The position numbers were made by a program, and so were the translations under genes. Under the pieces are notes generated by a model. That model did no database searches, was not told the DNA's origin, and saw only the letters and a program-made list of their open reading frames with translations. Positions 33,516-45,473 of a stretch of 64,000 bases of DNA are shown one piece after another. Within the stretch, counting starts at the first letter, position 1; each line of letters opens with the position of its first letter. The DNA comes from Colias croceus (lineage: Eukaryota > Arthropoda > Insecta > Lepidoptera > Pieridae), in NCBI RefSeq assembly GCF_905220415.1, contig NC_059568.1, positions 8,432,001-8,496,000 of the forward strand. Direction: 5' to 3'.

Positions 33516-34189
33516 ATGGGAGTTTTGGATAAAAACAATGTAAAAATATCTTTCCATCGGTAAGTGATTTTCAGCAAATTGATAAATATTTATGTTTTAA
33601 ACCTATTTGAAGGTTTTATCAAGCGCTTTTTTGTAATTTTATGTTGTAACTGTAACATTTACCCACTTTATGGGGTTGTGGAATATAAAATAATGAAATA
33701 ATTTTTAAAAAACGTCAAAATAATATCACGTTTGGCATTTTGTTTACCACCGTAGTGTTGTAACACATCTAGCGTATATTATCGATTTATGACAAAAAAT
33801 CTATTTCATATTAACGTTGATTTATTTATTTTGTTTCATAAATCAGATTTATATGTAGTTGTTGTTGCAAATAATAGATGTAAATTTTTTACCGCAGGAA
33901 AATAAAACATACCACGTGGTTGTTTTATTTGCACTATGTGTTTTAGTTTTCGTTTGTTGTTTATTAATTTCTCTTTCAGATTATTAATAAATTCATTTTG
34001 TTTTAGATTTCCAGAGCTAAATAAAAAATGGGTATAAAACGTGAGACATGAGTTGATTGGACGCCGCCACAATTTGCAATATTGTGTTCACTGCATTTCG
34101 AGCCTACGTGTTATCAAGATGGATACTCTAGAAGAATTGTGCAATCTTACGCTTACGTTTTTTTTTTTGTTCCTGTAGATAATAAATAC
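33516..34189 (+). pseudogene. Broken THAP zinc-finger gene or transposase fragment
   Basis: Exon 1 (33516-33559) ends KISFHR at a GTAAGT donor; exon 2 starts at 34007 after TTTTAG with FPELNKKWV. Together they restore the FHRFP motif of a THAP domain, but an in-frame stop follows KKWV. After a frameshift the rest of the finger (DWTPPQFAILCSLHFEP) continues. The first Cys pair is not visible upstream, where an in-frame stop occurs. It is clearly dead. It may derive from a THAP host gene or from a P-like transposase unrelated to the two intact-ended copies here. Confidence 0.55.
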
Positions 34190-34349
34190 ATTTGATTAAA
34201 GAGAGTGAATTTTTATTTTGAAATTTTTTACACATAAGTTACCTACTTTAAATGTGTAACTATGTGAAAATTAAACGGTTGATTAAATGACAGTTCTCAT
34301 AGATGAGAAACTACTATTGAAATACATACTTAATATACATGCGTTTTCA

Positions 34350-34836
34350 AAGAAAAACCCGCATAGTTCCCATTCCTGTTGGATTTACGGGATCAAAAGT
34401 AATTTTTCCAAATTTCATTGTAATCGGTTTAGTAGTATTCGCGTGAAAGAGTAACAAACATCCATCCTCACAAACTTTCGATTTATTAGTAGGATGTTAG
34501 GAAAATGTTTTCATTAAGACTGTCCTTTTATTAACTTGTTAAAATGCTGCATGATTCCTTCATGCTGACTGTGCCTTTCTCCTCACTCCTTTAACTTTAT
34601 CATCATTTCCTTCTTTATTTTAAATTACATTTCAAGTTTTAAAATTTCTTTTATAATGTAAGTTAACTTTCCGCCCGCGTTTTTAAAGAAAATCCTGCAC
34701 AGTTCCCGTTCACGTGGGATTTCCGGGATAAAACCTAACCTATGTGTGTATGTACAAAATTTCATTGTAATCGGTTCCGCAGTGAAAGAGTAACATCCCT
34801 TCTCACATAATTTCGCATTTATTATATACGTAGGAT
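34350..34836 (-). repeat. Two decayed mini-Helitron fragments, minus orientation
   Basis: About 34350-34495 and 34655-34836 both match the inverse of the Helitron at 50729-50948: AAACCCGCATAGTTCCC and CGGGATAAAACCTA with ATTTCATTGTAATCGGTT. The CTAG end of the second copy is mutated (AACTTTCCGCCCGCG). Confidence 0.55.
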
Positions 34837-35432
34837 TAAACAAATAATGTATTCAACTGAAATTAATTATAAGTTTTGTTTTTTTATTATTTATTATTTC
34901 ACGAAACCGTAAATGCAAAATACATTCACGATTTTATCGATTGAAGCACATCCCATCACTATCACCTTCTATCTATCTAAATACGTACCTATAGTAAAAA
35001 TGGTGCCATGACTATGTTGAAACGTAGCTTGTTGTCTATAGCTGTCTCATTCTTTCATACGACGTTTTCTTTAGATAGAGAGAAACAAATATATGTAAAT
35101 TGTATACGCTCGATACAAGTACTCTATAGGTTAATTGCTCTTAGCGTTTACATGACAGTTTTGAGTGTGCCCCCCCTGTCAACCTGTCAGTTTGACGTCA
35201 ACGACCAGAGAAAATTTTCAAAAAATTATCAGTATACTACCCAATGATACTACCATGTAGGTTGTACCACGTGACGTCGAATGGTGCAATTCTATTGGTC
35301 GATATTTGGGTCGGAAAAATAATCTAATATAGTTGTCATACTAAACTTGAAATTTAAATATGTACCTACCTAACTACTCATTATGTTTATGTATATGTTA
35401 CCGGAAATGTATGAAATCAAGGAATTGTATAC

Positions 35433-35646
35433 TGTTCCCGCTTTAGGCTTGGGAACTGGAATTTCTTTAGGGAAACTCAATATTCCTTTTAAAAACAATT
35501 TATTTTCGAGACCGACACACCTTTGTACAAAGATTTTTAGATAAGTGAAAAAAATACATTCTACCCGATATAATAAAATAAAAATAAAAATGATAATCTA
35601 TGATGGTGGGTGCGCGATTGCTATTATAAATTAACAGGCGTAGACA
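35433..35646 (-). repeat. 3' LTR of the BEL/Pao element
   Basis: 214 bp, TGT...ACA ends on both strands, identical by eye to the other LTR. Confidence 0.9.
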
Positions 35647-35677
35647 TAATCCTCCCCCCGGTGAAAAGCGTAGATTT

Positions 35678-37690
35678 TCAAGCTTGAAGGTCTTCAGAAG
35701 TGGGCAGAGGACATAGTCGAACCAAAGGTCTTCGAACGCAGCCTCTTGTAGTTTCGACGTCCGCAACTCGACAAACGCCGTCAGTTCCATGGAATAATCG
35801 TACAATACGACCCATGCGCCAACAAAGTGGTGGAGAATTATCCTCTTGAAGCAGTACGAGGTCTCCAATGTTTATTTTTGATTTGTCAACCTTCCATTTT
35901 GTTCGTAGTTGCATTTCTGATATATACTCTTTCTGCTATCTCTTCCAGAAGTGTTGGCGGATTTGTTCAAGTCTGCCATATCTATCCAGGGAGCTCTCTT
36001 TAGCGTCATCCAATGAAGGAGCCGGTAGTGCATTCAATGGTCTTCCAATTAAAAAGTGCCCTGGGGACAAGGATAGGAAGTCATTCGGGGAAGATGACAT
36101 GGGACATAGAGGACGGCTATTGAGAATAGCCTCAACTTGAGCAAACAATGTCGAAAGCTCTTCAAACGTAAGATGGGTATTGCCCATGACTCGCTTTATA
36201 TGATGTTTAGCGGACTTAACCCCGGCCTCCCATATTCCACCAAAGTGAGGAGCGTAAGCGGGGATAAAAGAAAATTTTATTCCCTCCTGAGCAGCAAACT
36301 CAGACAGAGGTTCTTGATTAGCCTTTAGAAAATTATTTAGTTCTTTCGCGGCAGCAACAAAAATTTTACCGTTGTCGGAAAATATTTCGGTTGGCTTTCC
36401 ACGGCGTGCCACAAATCTGCGAAGTGTCATAATATAAGCGTCTTTTGTCAAATCAGATACGACCTCTAAGTGAATGCATTTGAAGCGCAAACACACAAAC
36501 AGACATAAGTAGCACTTAACTACTCTAGCACCGCGTCCTTTACGATTTAGAATGAAGAAAGGGCCCGCATAGTCTACTCCAACAGACTTGAAGGGAAAGT
36601 CAACGTTGACGCGATTTGCAGGTAAGTCAGCCATTTTTGGATTATAGGTCTGACCACGAAGACGTGTGCAGCTAACGCAGTTTTTGACTACGCGCCTAGC
36701 TAGTTTTCTGCCATTGACAGGCCAAACAGACTCGCGGATAATCGACAACAGAAGTTGCAGTCCTGCATGCAGAGATCGAACGTGTTCGCGTTCAAATAGA
36801 AGCTTCGTCACATGATGCGTTGAATTTAGAAGAATGGGATGCTTCTTTTCAAATTTATATTCAGATGAACTGAGCCTGCCACCGACTCTTATAAGATTCG
36901 CTTGATGATCAAAAAATGGAGATAACGATAAAATATTTGAATTTGGGCTTAAAGGTTTACTATTTGACAACTTATCAAATTCATAAGTAAAAGTTTGTTT
37001 TTGAGACAGCATGCAAATAAAATTAAAAGAATTATTTAATTCGTCAATTGATAAAATGCCGGTAAGTTTATTATTATTATTTTGTTTTTTAGAGTTGTGG
37101 AAAAATCGTAAAATGTAACTAAAAGTTCTTTGAAGTTTTGTAAATTTAGAATATTTTTTTAAATCAAAATTAATTTCAGATTCGACGGCTGTATGAACCT
37201 TGACTTCAGGTAAGTCTTCTTCGACACAGGTCCATCCCACTCAACACCCTTGAGCCACAATTTTTGGAGCAAAATCTTTGGTTGAATAATGCACGGGCTC
37301 AAGAAACCTAAAGTATCGAAGATTCGAAATGAACTTGAGAGGATAAGTCTCTTTGTGATTTTGTCACTATGAAGTGAAATTTCGATGAGAAAATTAAAAA
37401 CATCCTTCGATGGATCCCTTGATGGATCCCAACAAAGTCCGAGAGTGCTCGACGACTCACTGATTGTCAAATGTTCTAAATTAATTTCGTGTAAACTTTG
37501 AAACAAGTTTTTTTGAATTAGTTTTATACTTTCGTAGAGGAAAACAAGCTGAATTTAGAGCATTTGAAACTGAATTTTGAACGTATTTAAGTTGATCTTC
37601 ATCATCACAGCCGGTGATTAGATCATCGACATAAAAGTCGTGCTGAATGATGTTTTTGATTATTTCGTCCCCACATTCCTGTCCAACCAC
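35678..37690 (-). pseudogene. BEL/Pao remaining pol: end of RT, integrase, DUF5641
   Basis: It resumes with FYVDDLITG (second half of the RT active site) near 37620, then the post-RT segment (LILSSSFRIFDTLGFLSP). At about 37235 a second deletion joins VEWD to LPEVKVHT, removing RNase H. The integrase follows almost intact (37225-35936): zinc-binding HH-CC (LHAG...CVSCTRLRG) and catalytic D, D, E in GVDYAGP, FSDNGK and GGIWEAGVKSAK. The last frame (35914-35678) is a DUF5641 tail (GDLVLLQED...RMGRIVRLFHG). Frames shift at each junction. Confidence 0.88.
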
Positions 37691-39968
37691 AACACAAAAA
37701 ATATGATGGATTTGGAATAAGAGTAGGTGATTCAGATAGATGGCCCATATCAGCGTATTCACGAATGAATTCAACGTATTTCGATTTTAGTTCTTTATTT
37801 CGTCTAAGTCTTTTCTCAAGATTTAGGAATCGTTTTTTAGCTTGAGAGTATGAATCGCCGAGGCAGTCAGGTGAGTCCTTTAGAGGTAACTTCACACAGA
37901 ATCTGCCGCTTTCTATGCGAGTGGTGGTATTTAGAAAGTGTTTTTCGCATGCTATGTCATTTTGACTTCGAAAAGTTTTTGGGGGAAGCTCTTCAAGCTC
38001 CCAGAATTTTGTGAGCATTTTGTGAGTTTCGTTACATGTAGGGTTTGCAATTCCGGAATGATTGCAATGAATTTCTTTGCTAAAATAATTGTTGATTGGG
38101 CCAGCTATTATCCAGCCGAATTTAGAATTTTGCAATTTAGGATTATTAGGACCTAAAGAAAGCTGTTCGCTGTTTAGAATGTCCCAGAAGATATCTGCTC
38201 CAATTAAAACTTCAATCGGAGCTGGCTTGTAGAACTCAGGGTCCGCCAAAGTAATAGAATTAGGTATTTTGAGAGCTTGAATATCAACTGGGGTCTTAGG
38301 TAAGCGGCCCGTCAATTCGTTGAGAACAAGACATGAAAGAGTAACGCTGTAGTTGCTATTTAGAGATTTTATTTGAGTGAGACAGCCTTCGTACACTGTA
38401 TTAGAAGAATCATTGCCAATCCCAATGACATTTATTGCCTGCAATGGGCAAGTTCTTAGTGACATTCTCCGTTGCAGGGATTTAGTGATAAATGAAGACT
38501 GGCTGCCACAATCCAAGAGAGCGCGAACCTTTTCTACCTGCTTATTAATAGGGTTAAAAACTTCTATCAATGCTGTAGATAGGAGAACATGCTTGGACAT
38601 TTGTCTAGAAAAGGCTGCTACAGATTCGTTTGGTTCAACTTGCTCATCTGTGCTGAAGTTGGCAGTGACGTCATCATTAGAATTATGGAGGAGAGTGTTG
38701 TGTTTTTGCTGGCATTGTCGACATGAACCCATGCGGCAGTCACTGACAGGATGCCCTTGTCTGAGGCAATTTCGACATAATTTATATTTATTTACATACG
38801 ACAGCCTATCTTGAATGTTTTTAGACTTAAATGTAGGACAGTCATAAATTCTGTGATTTCCGTTACAAATTATGCAAAGATAAACTTTTAATTGATTTTG
38901 ATTAGATGTAGAAAATGAATTAGTAATTTTCTTTTTATCAGATTGATTATTTTTTTGTGAATTTAGTTGTGAGAGACGTGGCGTGAATTGTAATTTGGAA
39001 TTATTTTGTGATTCATTATAAGTGCCAACCTTATTGCGATTTAAAGATTCTAACACATCTGCACGGTTGATTAAAAATCTTTGAAATTGTTTCAAAGTTG
39101 GAATGTCATCAATAGTATTTCGATACTCTTCCCACTTAACAAGAGTACATTTGTCCAATTTAGAAGACAAAATAAATATTATATGTACATCCCAATAGTC
39201 AGTAGGCTGACCCAGGCTAGACAAGGCGCGAAGATTTTTTGTAACATGATCGACTAAAAAACGTAGTGACTTGTCGGACTCACGAGTTAAAGATTGAATG
39301 TTAAGTAAAGAATCTAAGTGATGATCAACAAGAAGTCTTTTGTTATTATACCTGTCGCAAAGTAGCGTCCAGGCTGCCTGGTAGTTTGCTGTTGACACTT
39401 CGAGATTAGAGACAATCCGTGCCGCATCACCCTCAAGGTAAGAAAGTAAATAATGAAATTTATGTATATCAGTGATATTTTTGTTTTTATGAACCAAATT
39501 TGAAAATGTGTCGCGGAACTCTAGCCAACGGAAGTATGAACCATTAAACTTTGAGATCTCGATTCGTGGTAATCTAATATTTGAGTCTTGATGGAAAGAG
39601 TCTTCATTGGCCATCGATTTTCTACGATTTTCGTTGTCATTAAATAAATTATCATATTTTTTAATAATTATTTTAGCAGAAGCAATACTTTGGACGAAAT
39701 CGTTCTCAATGTCGTCTCTTTCATCAATCTCGGAATCAAGATTTTCAGAATTTAGAACCTCAATCTCGGTCTGCAACACATCAAACTTTGTTGACAATGC
39801 TTCAAATTTGCTAAGTTTCAATTTAAATTCAGCCATTAATACTTCATCCATTGAAGTGGACTCGCTAATTCTGTCCAAATAATTTTTAAATTTTGTAATT
39901 TGGCCTTTAATAGCAGACCTTTTTGAATATGAATCTCTTAATAACTTTGGATTAGATTCCGTAGACAT
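37690..39968 (-). pseudogene. BEL/Pao gag and protease region
   Basis: Long open frame from the ATG at 39968. Order: coiled N-terminus, DUF1759-type gag core (FNGSYFRWLEFRDTF, YLEGDAARIVSNLE), two or three CCHC-like knuckles (CIICNGNHRIYDC, CRNCLRQGHPVSDC), then a retropepsin-type aspartic protease (ALLDCGSQSSFITKSL). It then enters the RT N-terminal region (YADMGHLSE...NPSYFL) and breaks off at about 37695, where the RT palm with its first catalytic motifs should follow. Confidence 0.88.
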
Positions 39969-40602
39969 TTTGTAAAATAGTTGTATTGAATATTGTTATG
40001 AAAAGGAAGTATGTAATTACTTTCAAATTATGTAATTATTTTTCGATTAATTAATTATTTAAATGCACGTCAACAAGCTTGATAAAATTATGGAAGAAAT
40101 AAAATGCTTATCTCACGCTCCTCGCTTGGTGGAAGCTGCCGCTGGTAGCCGGGCTGCTGCTGACACGCAGCTGCTGCGCAGAAGATCGTGCGAGCGATAT
40201 TTAGTCGCCTGAGAAGACGGCTCCTGAAATTATTCGGCGAAGTGGCGTTTATAAGCGAGAAGGGGCGATAATATACGAGATTGTTGTAAACAAAAAATGA
40301 ATTCAATTTTGAACAAATTAATTACGATTTACGTAAGGGAATGTGGCGTGAGGATGTGAGAATAGGTTAGGTAATAAATCAATTGCTATAATTTAAATTG
40401 TTTTATGGTTAGGAACGGAAGGAATTAAGGATTTGCACTTAACTTTGTATGAATTTTGAGCTGCACTCCGGCACGACACTTTAGATGTGGCGTTGTTCAG
40501 ACGAGCAGGTTAGGTATCCCTTTCGGCAGGAATCAGTCCCAAAAAGATTGCGTAGATGTGTAGATAACTCATCCGTTTTTGGTCCTGTCACGGTCGCCAA
40601 AT

Positions 40603-40816
40603 TGTTCCCGCTTTAGGCTTGGGAACTGGAATTTCTTTAGGGAAACTCAATATTCCTTTTAAAAACAATTTATTTTCGAGACCGACACACCTTTGTACAA
40701 AGATTTTTAGATAAGTGAAAAAAATACATTCTACCCGATATAATAAAATAAAAATAAAAATGATAATCTATGATGGTGGGTGCGCGATTGCTATTATAAA
40801 TTAACAGGCGTAGACA
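40603..40816 (-). repeat. 5' LTR of the BEL/Pao element
   Basis: 214 bp. On the minus strand it begins TGTCTACGCC and ends GCGGGAACA, with the primer-binding site directly downstream. Confidence 0.9.
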
Positions 40817-40821
40817 TATAC

Positions 40822-41435
40822 AATTCCTAGGAAATGTGTACAATTCCGATACCATTTAGGAAATGTATAAAATATTGTTTAAAAAACTATTTAATGCATG
40901 CATATCCTAGGAAATGTATAATCTTCCTAGGAATTGTATACAATTCCAATATCGTATTAGGAAATGTGTAAAGTAAATGCTTTCTGTAATAAAACACGTT
41001 GTTATTTTTTTTTTATAGCTCTTATTGATACAATCGGGTAACAGTCATACCGTAAAATTGTAATAATATTATGTTCATATTATTTATTATCTTACTAATT
41101 AACATTTTAAAAATCAACTAGGTATACCGTATCTAACTTTTAACGTAAATATCACAAAATCAACTTATATTTATTCTTATAAAATCAAATTTTCATTTGG
41201 CAAGGACGTGGCGGGAAATTCAATTTATAATTTAAGTTGTTTACTGTGGTTGTTTACATAATATGTACAGTAAGCTGCCTGTGACCGCAAAAAAATATTA
41301 ATATCAATAAAACTCAACGAAACCAAAGGTTTCTAAATCTAAAAAATGGAATACCTACTTACTACGTTTATTCAAGGTTTATTCTTAATCACATTTTTTA
41401 CATCATTAAGTAATTATTATTGAACTACCTACTAA
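40822..41435. other. AT-rich DNA with repeated GGAAATGTRTA / GGAATTGTATAC words
   Basis: Between 40822 and 40975, TCCTAGGAAATGTGTAC-like and ACAATTCCGATACC-like words recur three to four times in both orientations. The same words occur just left of the BEL insertion (35400-35432). So BEL landed inside a small repeat or palindromic element. No gene is seen. Confidence 0.45.
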
Positions 41436-41800
41436 TCTATTACATATAATAAATCTGTAGAAGGGTCAATTCTGTACCTACATTGAAAATATTGAAAAAA
41501 TAATTAGCAGGGGTGTTACTGGATCGATATCAAATCCAAATACGTATGTGATTTAAAAAATTTTTGTCTGTCTATCTGTATGTGAAGACATCACGTGAAA
41601 ACTAACGGATCGATTTCGATGAAACTTGGTATAATTATACCTTATTATCCTGGGCGTAAAATAGGATACTTTTTATCCTGAAAAAATACGTAGAAAAAAA
41701 TTAATCCTTATTGTTCAGTTTTATCCATAGACGTTGTTCTGTAGAACCGCGAACATACGTTGCGTATTATTATAGGCCTAGCCGTATTTGGGTCCAATAG
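41436..41800 (+). mobile_element. Truncated Helitron, same family as 28374-28865
   Basis: Starts TCTATTACATATAATAAATC and follows the sister copy closely to AGCCGTATTTGGG, then ends without the CTAG terminus. Confidence 0.65.
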
Positions 41801-43524
41801 ATTAAATTATGATTGACGATTGTATAAATATTAGATACCTAGGTCACTATATTTCCGTGATATTTCCTATTGTAATACTGAGTCTAGGTTGTGGTCAAGT
41901 AAAAAAAGAGACATTCAATAAATTTTTGTACTTAAATTTAACTCCGTTATTTTACAATGTTACTCACAAAAAGCTCACAAAATTATAAACTTGAAGAATA
42001 TTATTGCGAACACTGCGAAAACATTTCGTACTAAATGGATTATTTATTACATAATTAAATATTTTTTTGTAATCAGACTGATTCGGAATTATCATCATCA
42101 AATTCTTTTTATTAGATTCAGCTTGGATTCAGCAAAGAGATTCAGGCTAGTCGGGCCTTAAAACCATAGAGAACGTCATCACTCATCACTAGGATAAATA
42201 ATAAATCACCCTGTGATATAACTTAAATTTGTGCTTATATTATAGGTAGAGGTAGGTACTTACTTTAAAATCTAGATACCTACATATTAGGTATTAATTA
42301 TTCACGACATTATAGGGATGCAGATATATCGACATAAAGAACAAGTATGGTAGACCAAGGGTAGACCGTACTATAAAAGTAGTACCCAGAACATTCGACC
42401 TGAAATTAGAAAAGAATGCCGTCATTTTGTAAAAAATCAATAAATGACAGATTATTGAATGTGTTGTTTGATTGCGATTATCTTATAATTTTCCCCTGTA
42501 AAAGAAGGTACCATAATAATTTACCCCATTTCAATAGCTCAAACTACGTGCATAAAAATATTTATAATTACGTAATTTTAAAACAACTTCATCGCTCATG
42601 CACAACAATATTATGTAATTTCTTAAAAATTTGATCAGGAACCGTATTAATAAGCGTATTAATATCTTGTTATTCGTATACTTAGTTCGTATACCTCTTA
42701 TTTCCATAAGTTACCATGGCCCAGCCATATTGCGATCATTATATTATGAATTTGCCAGTCAGTTAAATTCACGGCGTAATCTATCTGGAAATAAGGTCAT
42801 AATACGGCCCCCCCCCATAAACGCCTTTATTGTAAATTCTCTGAAACAAAGTTTAGCTTGATTAAAACTAAAACCCTCTGGCGACAACCCAAGCCCCAAA
42901 TCGAAGTTCGTGATCCCCGGCAAGGGGGGCCCTTCGGGCTAACATCGAGTCACCAAAAAAAAAAACTGAGCGAGATATAGCTAAACATTATTTTAGTTTG
43001 AAGTTATGTAATGAGTACTGCCTGACATACACATTACGGGTACACCTGTACGGTGTACAGGTATGCCTGTGTAGGTAGACCAAAACTTGGCAATTGACCA
43101 GTGTTTTGAGCATACCTATGATCGGTTGACCTGTGCAGCAAAAAAGTTTTAGCTGAGCTGTACAGTAAATCCACCCAGTAGACTGTAGCATGTATGGTTT
43201 ACATTACTTAATAAAAATTTAGTACCTTCATGAACATGACAATTGATGATAGATAAATACTTTGTGTGAAAAAAAAACATAGGTAGGTATTATGTACTAA
43301 AAAACATATATATTTTTAATATTTCAAGTAGACTTCAATATTATTTATTTAATAAACGTTGCCCACTAAAATGGTCTATTTTGGGATGCATATTATGTTA
43401 GGTTAGCTAGTCTAATTAATCTAAAAATAATAGTACTTTAGGAGAAAATTATGTGTTTGTAAAGAATTAATGTAAAAGAGAATAAGAATTCATGTATGTA
43501 GTTAGGAAATATTAGAACAAAATA
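41801..43524. other. Intergenic, AT-rich; contains a partial MITE
   Basis: No gene. Around 42680-42830 the words TACCTCTTATTTCCA and TTAAATTCACGGCGTAATCT match the MITE at 63289-63475, with the right arm best preserved (42747-42812). A small palindrome TACACCTGTACGGTGTACAGG occurs near 43040. Confidence 0.45.
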
Positions 43525-45119
43525 CACTCACCGGCACGGAATCTTGGCCACTGCAAATTTTTGCGTAAAATAACACTATTTATTTTCTACTACAAAATTA
43601 AATAAAAATTTAATCAAAACTAGTTTCTTTAATGTTTTTACTAACTTTTAGTAATAATTGGAAGTTTATAAGAAGTACTACCGCGTAGATATGAATTAAA
43701 CAAGAATTTACGCTTTTCCTGTGAAATTTAAATGATTTCTTAAAAAATGCACAAAAATTAGAAATAACGTTTCCATAAAAAAAAATTTGAACCTTTTAAT
43801 ATAGGATATTTCCTTCTCTTGCCTTAAACACTGTTTGCATCCAGTCTGGCATACTCTAGAAGACATTTTTGATGTCCACTTGAGCTATAGTGTACCAAAC
43901 GGCTCCAGCTGTATTTCTAAGCTCGTCTTACATTGGTGCTGGGTTAGAATCGAACTTTATGTTTCTTTTAAGCATGTGTCACAGATGTGTTCTATTGGAT
44001 TAAGATCCGGGCTACGAGCTGGACACTCCAATTTTTCAATAATAACCTCTTGAAGGTACTCTTATACGTATCGTACGACACGCGGACGTGCGTTATAGTG
44101 TATTAGTAGCAAATTTTCTTCACTGATAAACCTGTAATAGGGCTGAACATGTTCCTGGAGAATTTCCTCGATGTACCTGATCAAATTTAAGCCATTATCT
44201 ACGATAACTAACTCCGGGCGAGCATCGGAACTTATACCTCCCCATACCATTATTGACCCTCTATGAAAAATCGCAATTTGAGTGTGGTGATGGGTAAAAA
44301 CCTCTCTTCTCGTGTCCTCTATACTGACTCTTGGCTATCAGAAGCTCGTAAAGTGCCTTAGCAGTCATCTGTGAACACTTCACGAACGCACTGGGCGTGG
44401 GTCCAGTTTTCATGTTCTCGTGCAAAACGAAGACGTGCTTCTCTGTGATGTCTGAGGAGTTCTGGAAGGCGTGCTGGTCTGCAAACCTTCAAATTAACTT
44501 CCTTCATTAGTCTTCTCACCGATTGCTCACTCACATTTATTATCCTGGTGTTTTAAAGCCGTTGGCGTATCTCAAAAACTGTCAAAAAGCCATTTCTGAG
44601 TATCTCTTGAACAATAAAGGGGTTTTCTCGAGCTGATATGCACCTCACGCCTTCATTTTCTGGTCTGCACGTGTAGCTGCCAGTCTCCTGGTATCTTCTC
44701 CATGCACAGTGCATCGCTGAACGTGGTATGTACTGTACATTAGGTACTTTCTGTTGCGGCAGTCATTGGTCTAACATTGTGATGGCCTGAGCAGGTTGTT
44801 CAGATGATAACGGCATTTTTTATTGTTTGTTATGATCATTGACTACAGTACAACAATAAAAATATCTTAAAACGGCATAAACGATATCGAAAAAAGTTTA
44901 AAACGAACAATTAGTAACTTCGGCTTAACCGCACAAATCACAAATTTCGAGAAACTCTTAAAAAGTGGTAAAAGATTATTCTTAAACTTAATGATTTCTT
45001 ACCATAAAATTAAACAAATAATATGTTAACATATCTGCATACAAAAAAATCGTGAAAAACGCTCCAAACTTTTTTTATCGGCAAATTTGTAAGTGGCCAA
45101 GATTCCGTGCCGGTGAGTG
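43525..45119 (-). mobile_element. Full-length but dead Tc1-like transposon
   Basis: 1595 bp with TIRs CACTCACCGGCACGGAATCT continuing TGGCCAC (27 bp, perfect), flanked by TA (43523-43524, 45120-45121). Transposase remains are on the minus strand: MVWGGISSDARPELVIVDNG with RYIEEILQEHVQPY (44250-44062), then a frame-shifted ARSPDLNPIEH-type motif at about 44020-43980. Stops and shifts are spread through the rest. Size and layout match complete Tc1 elements. Confidence 0.85.
44062..44250 (-). pseudogene. Tc1-like transposase fragment
   Basis: Longest surviving open piece (62 codons) of the DDE transposase in the element. It carries VWGGIS and the region leading to the second catalytic Asp; the Asp itself appears changed (IHYNARP where LMHDNARPH is usual), so activity is lost. 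Confidence 0.7.
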
Positions 45120-45121
45120 TA

Positions 45122-45473
45122 TAAAAGAAATTACATTTTTGCAAAGTAGAATGTTCCTTGCGTGATATACTTTTTCCTAGGCAAAGCCAGCACAAGCAGC
45201 TAGTTAGGTATATATTATTTAAAACTTAAAAGTATGTCCAGAGAATTAAGATCAATGTATCTTTAGAAGATCTATCAGAGTATTCAATCAGTTTAGTGCA
45301 ATGAATAAAAATAATATTATTAAAAGCAGAATTTAAAATGTAGAAATGAAATATCTTGTTAAGTTGTAAGCCAATTTATTATGTTTATTCAAACATACAA
45401 GAAAAATATGGTGCCTTATCAAGTGCTTAGGAATAGTTAGTTATACTTTGGGTAAACAAAAAAAAAAAATAAT
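45122..45473. other. Intergenic / Pin1 3' UTR
   Basis: AT-rich, no gene. Pin1 transcription would run into it from the right. Confidence 0.4.

Larger units (their letters stand above)
35433..40816 (-). mobile_element. BEL/Pao LTR retrotransposon, coding-defective
   Basis: The 214-bp LTRs (35433-35646 and 40603-40816) look identical and the element is flanked by the 5-bp duplication TATAC (35428-35432, 40817-40821). On the minus strand a primer-binding site TGGCGACCGTGACAGGAC starts 3 nt after the 5' LTR (at 40599), and a purine tract GGGGGGAGGA precedes the 3' LTR (about 35650-35660). Gag-protease-pol reads from 39968 to 35678, but most of the RT and the RNase H are deleted and the frames are broken. 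Identical LTRs show the insertion is young. Confidence 0.93.

Noticed and set aside
35868..36328. Plus-strand frames over the BEL integrase
   Set aside because: Antisense shadows of the integrase coding region.
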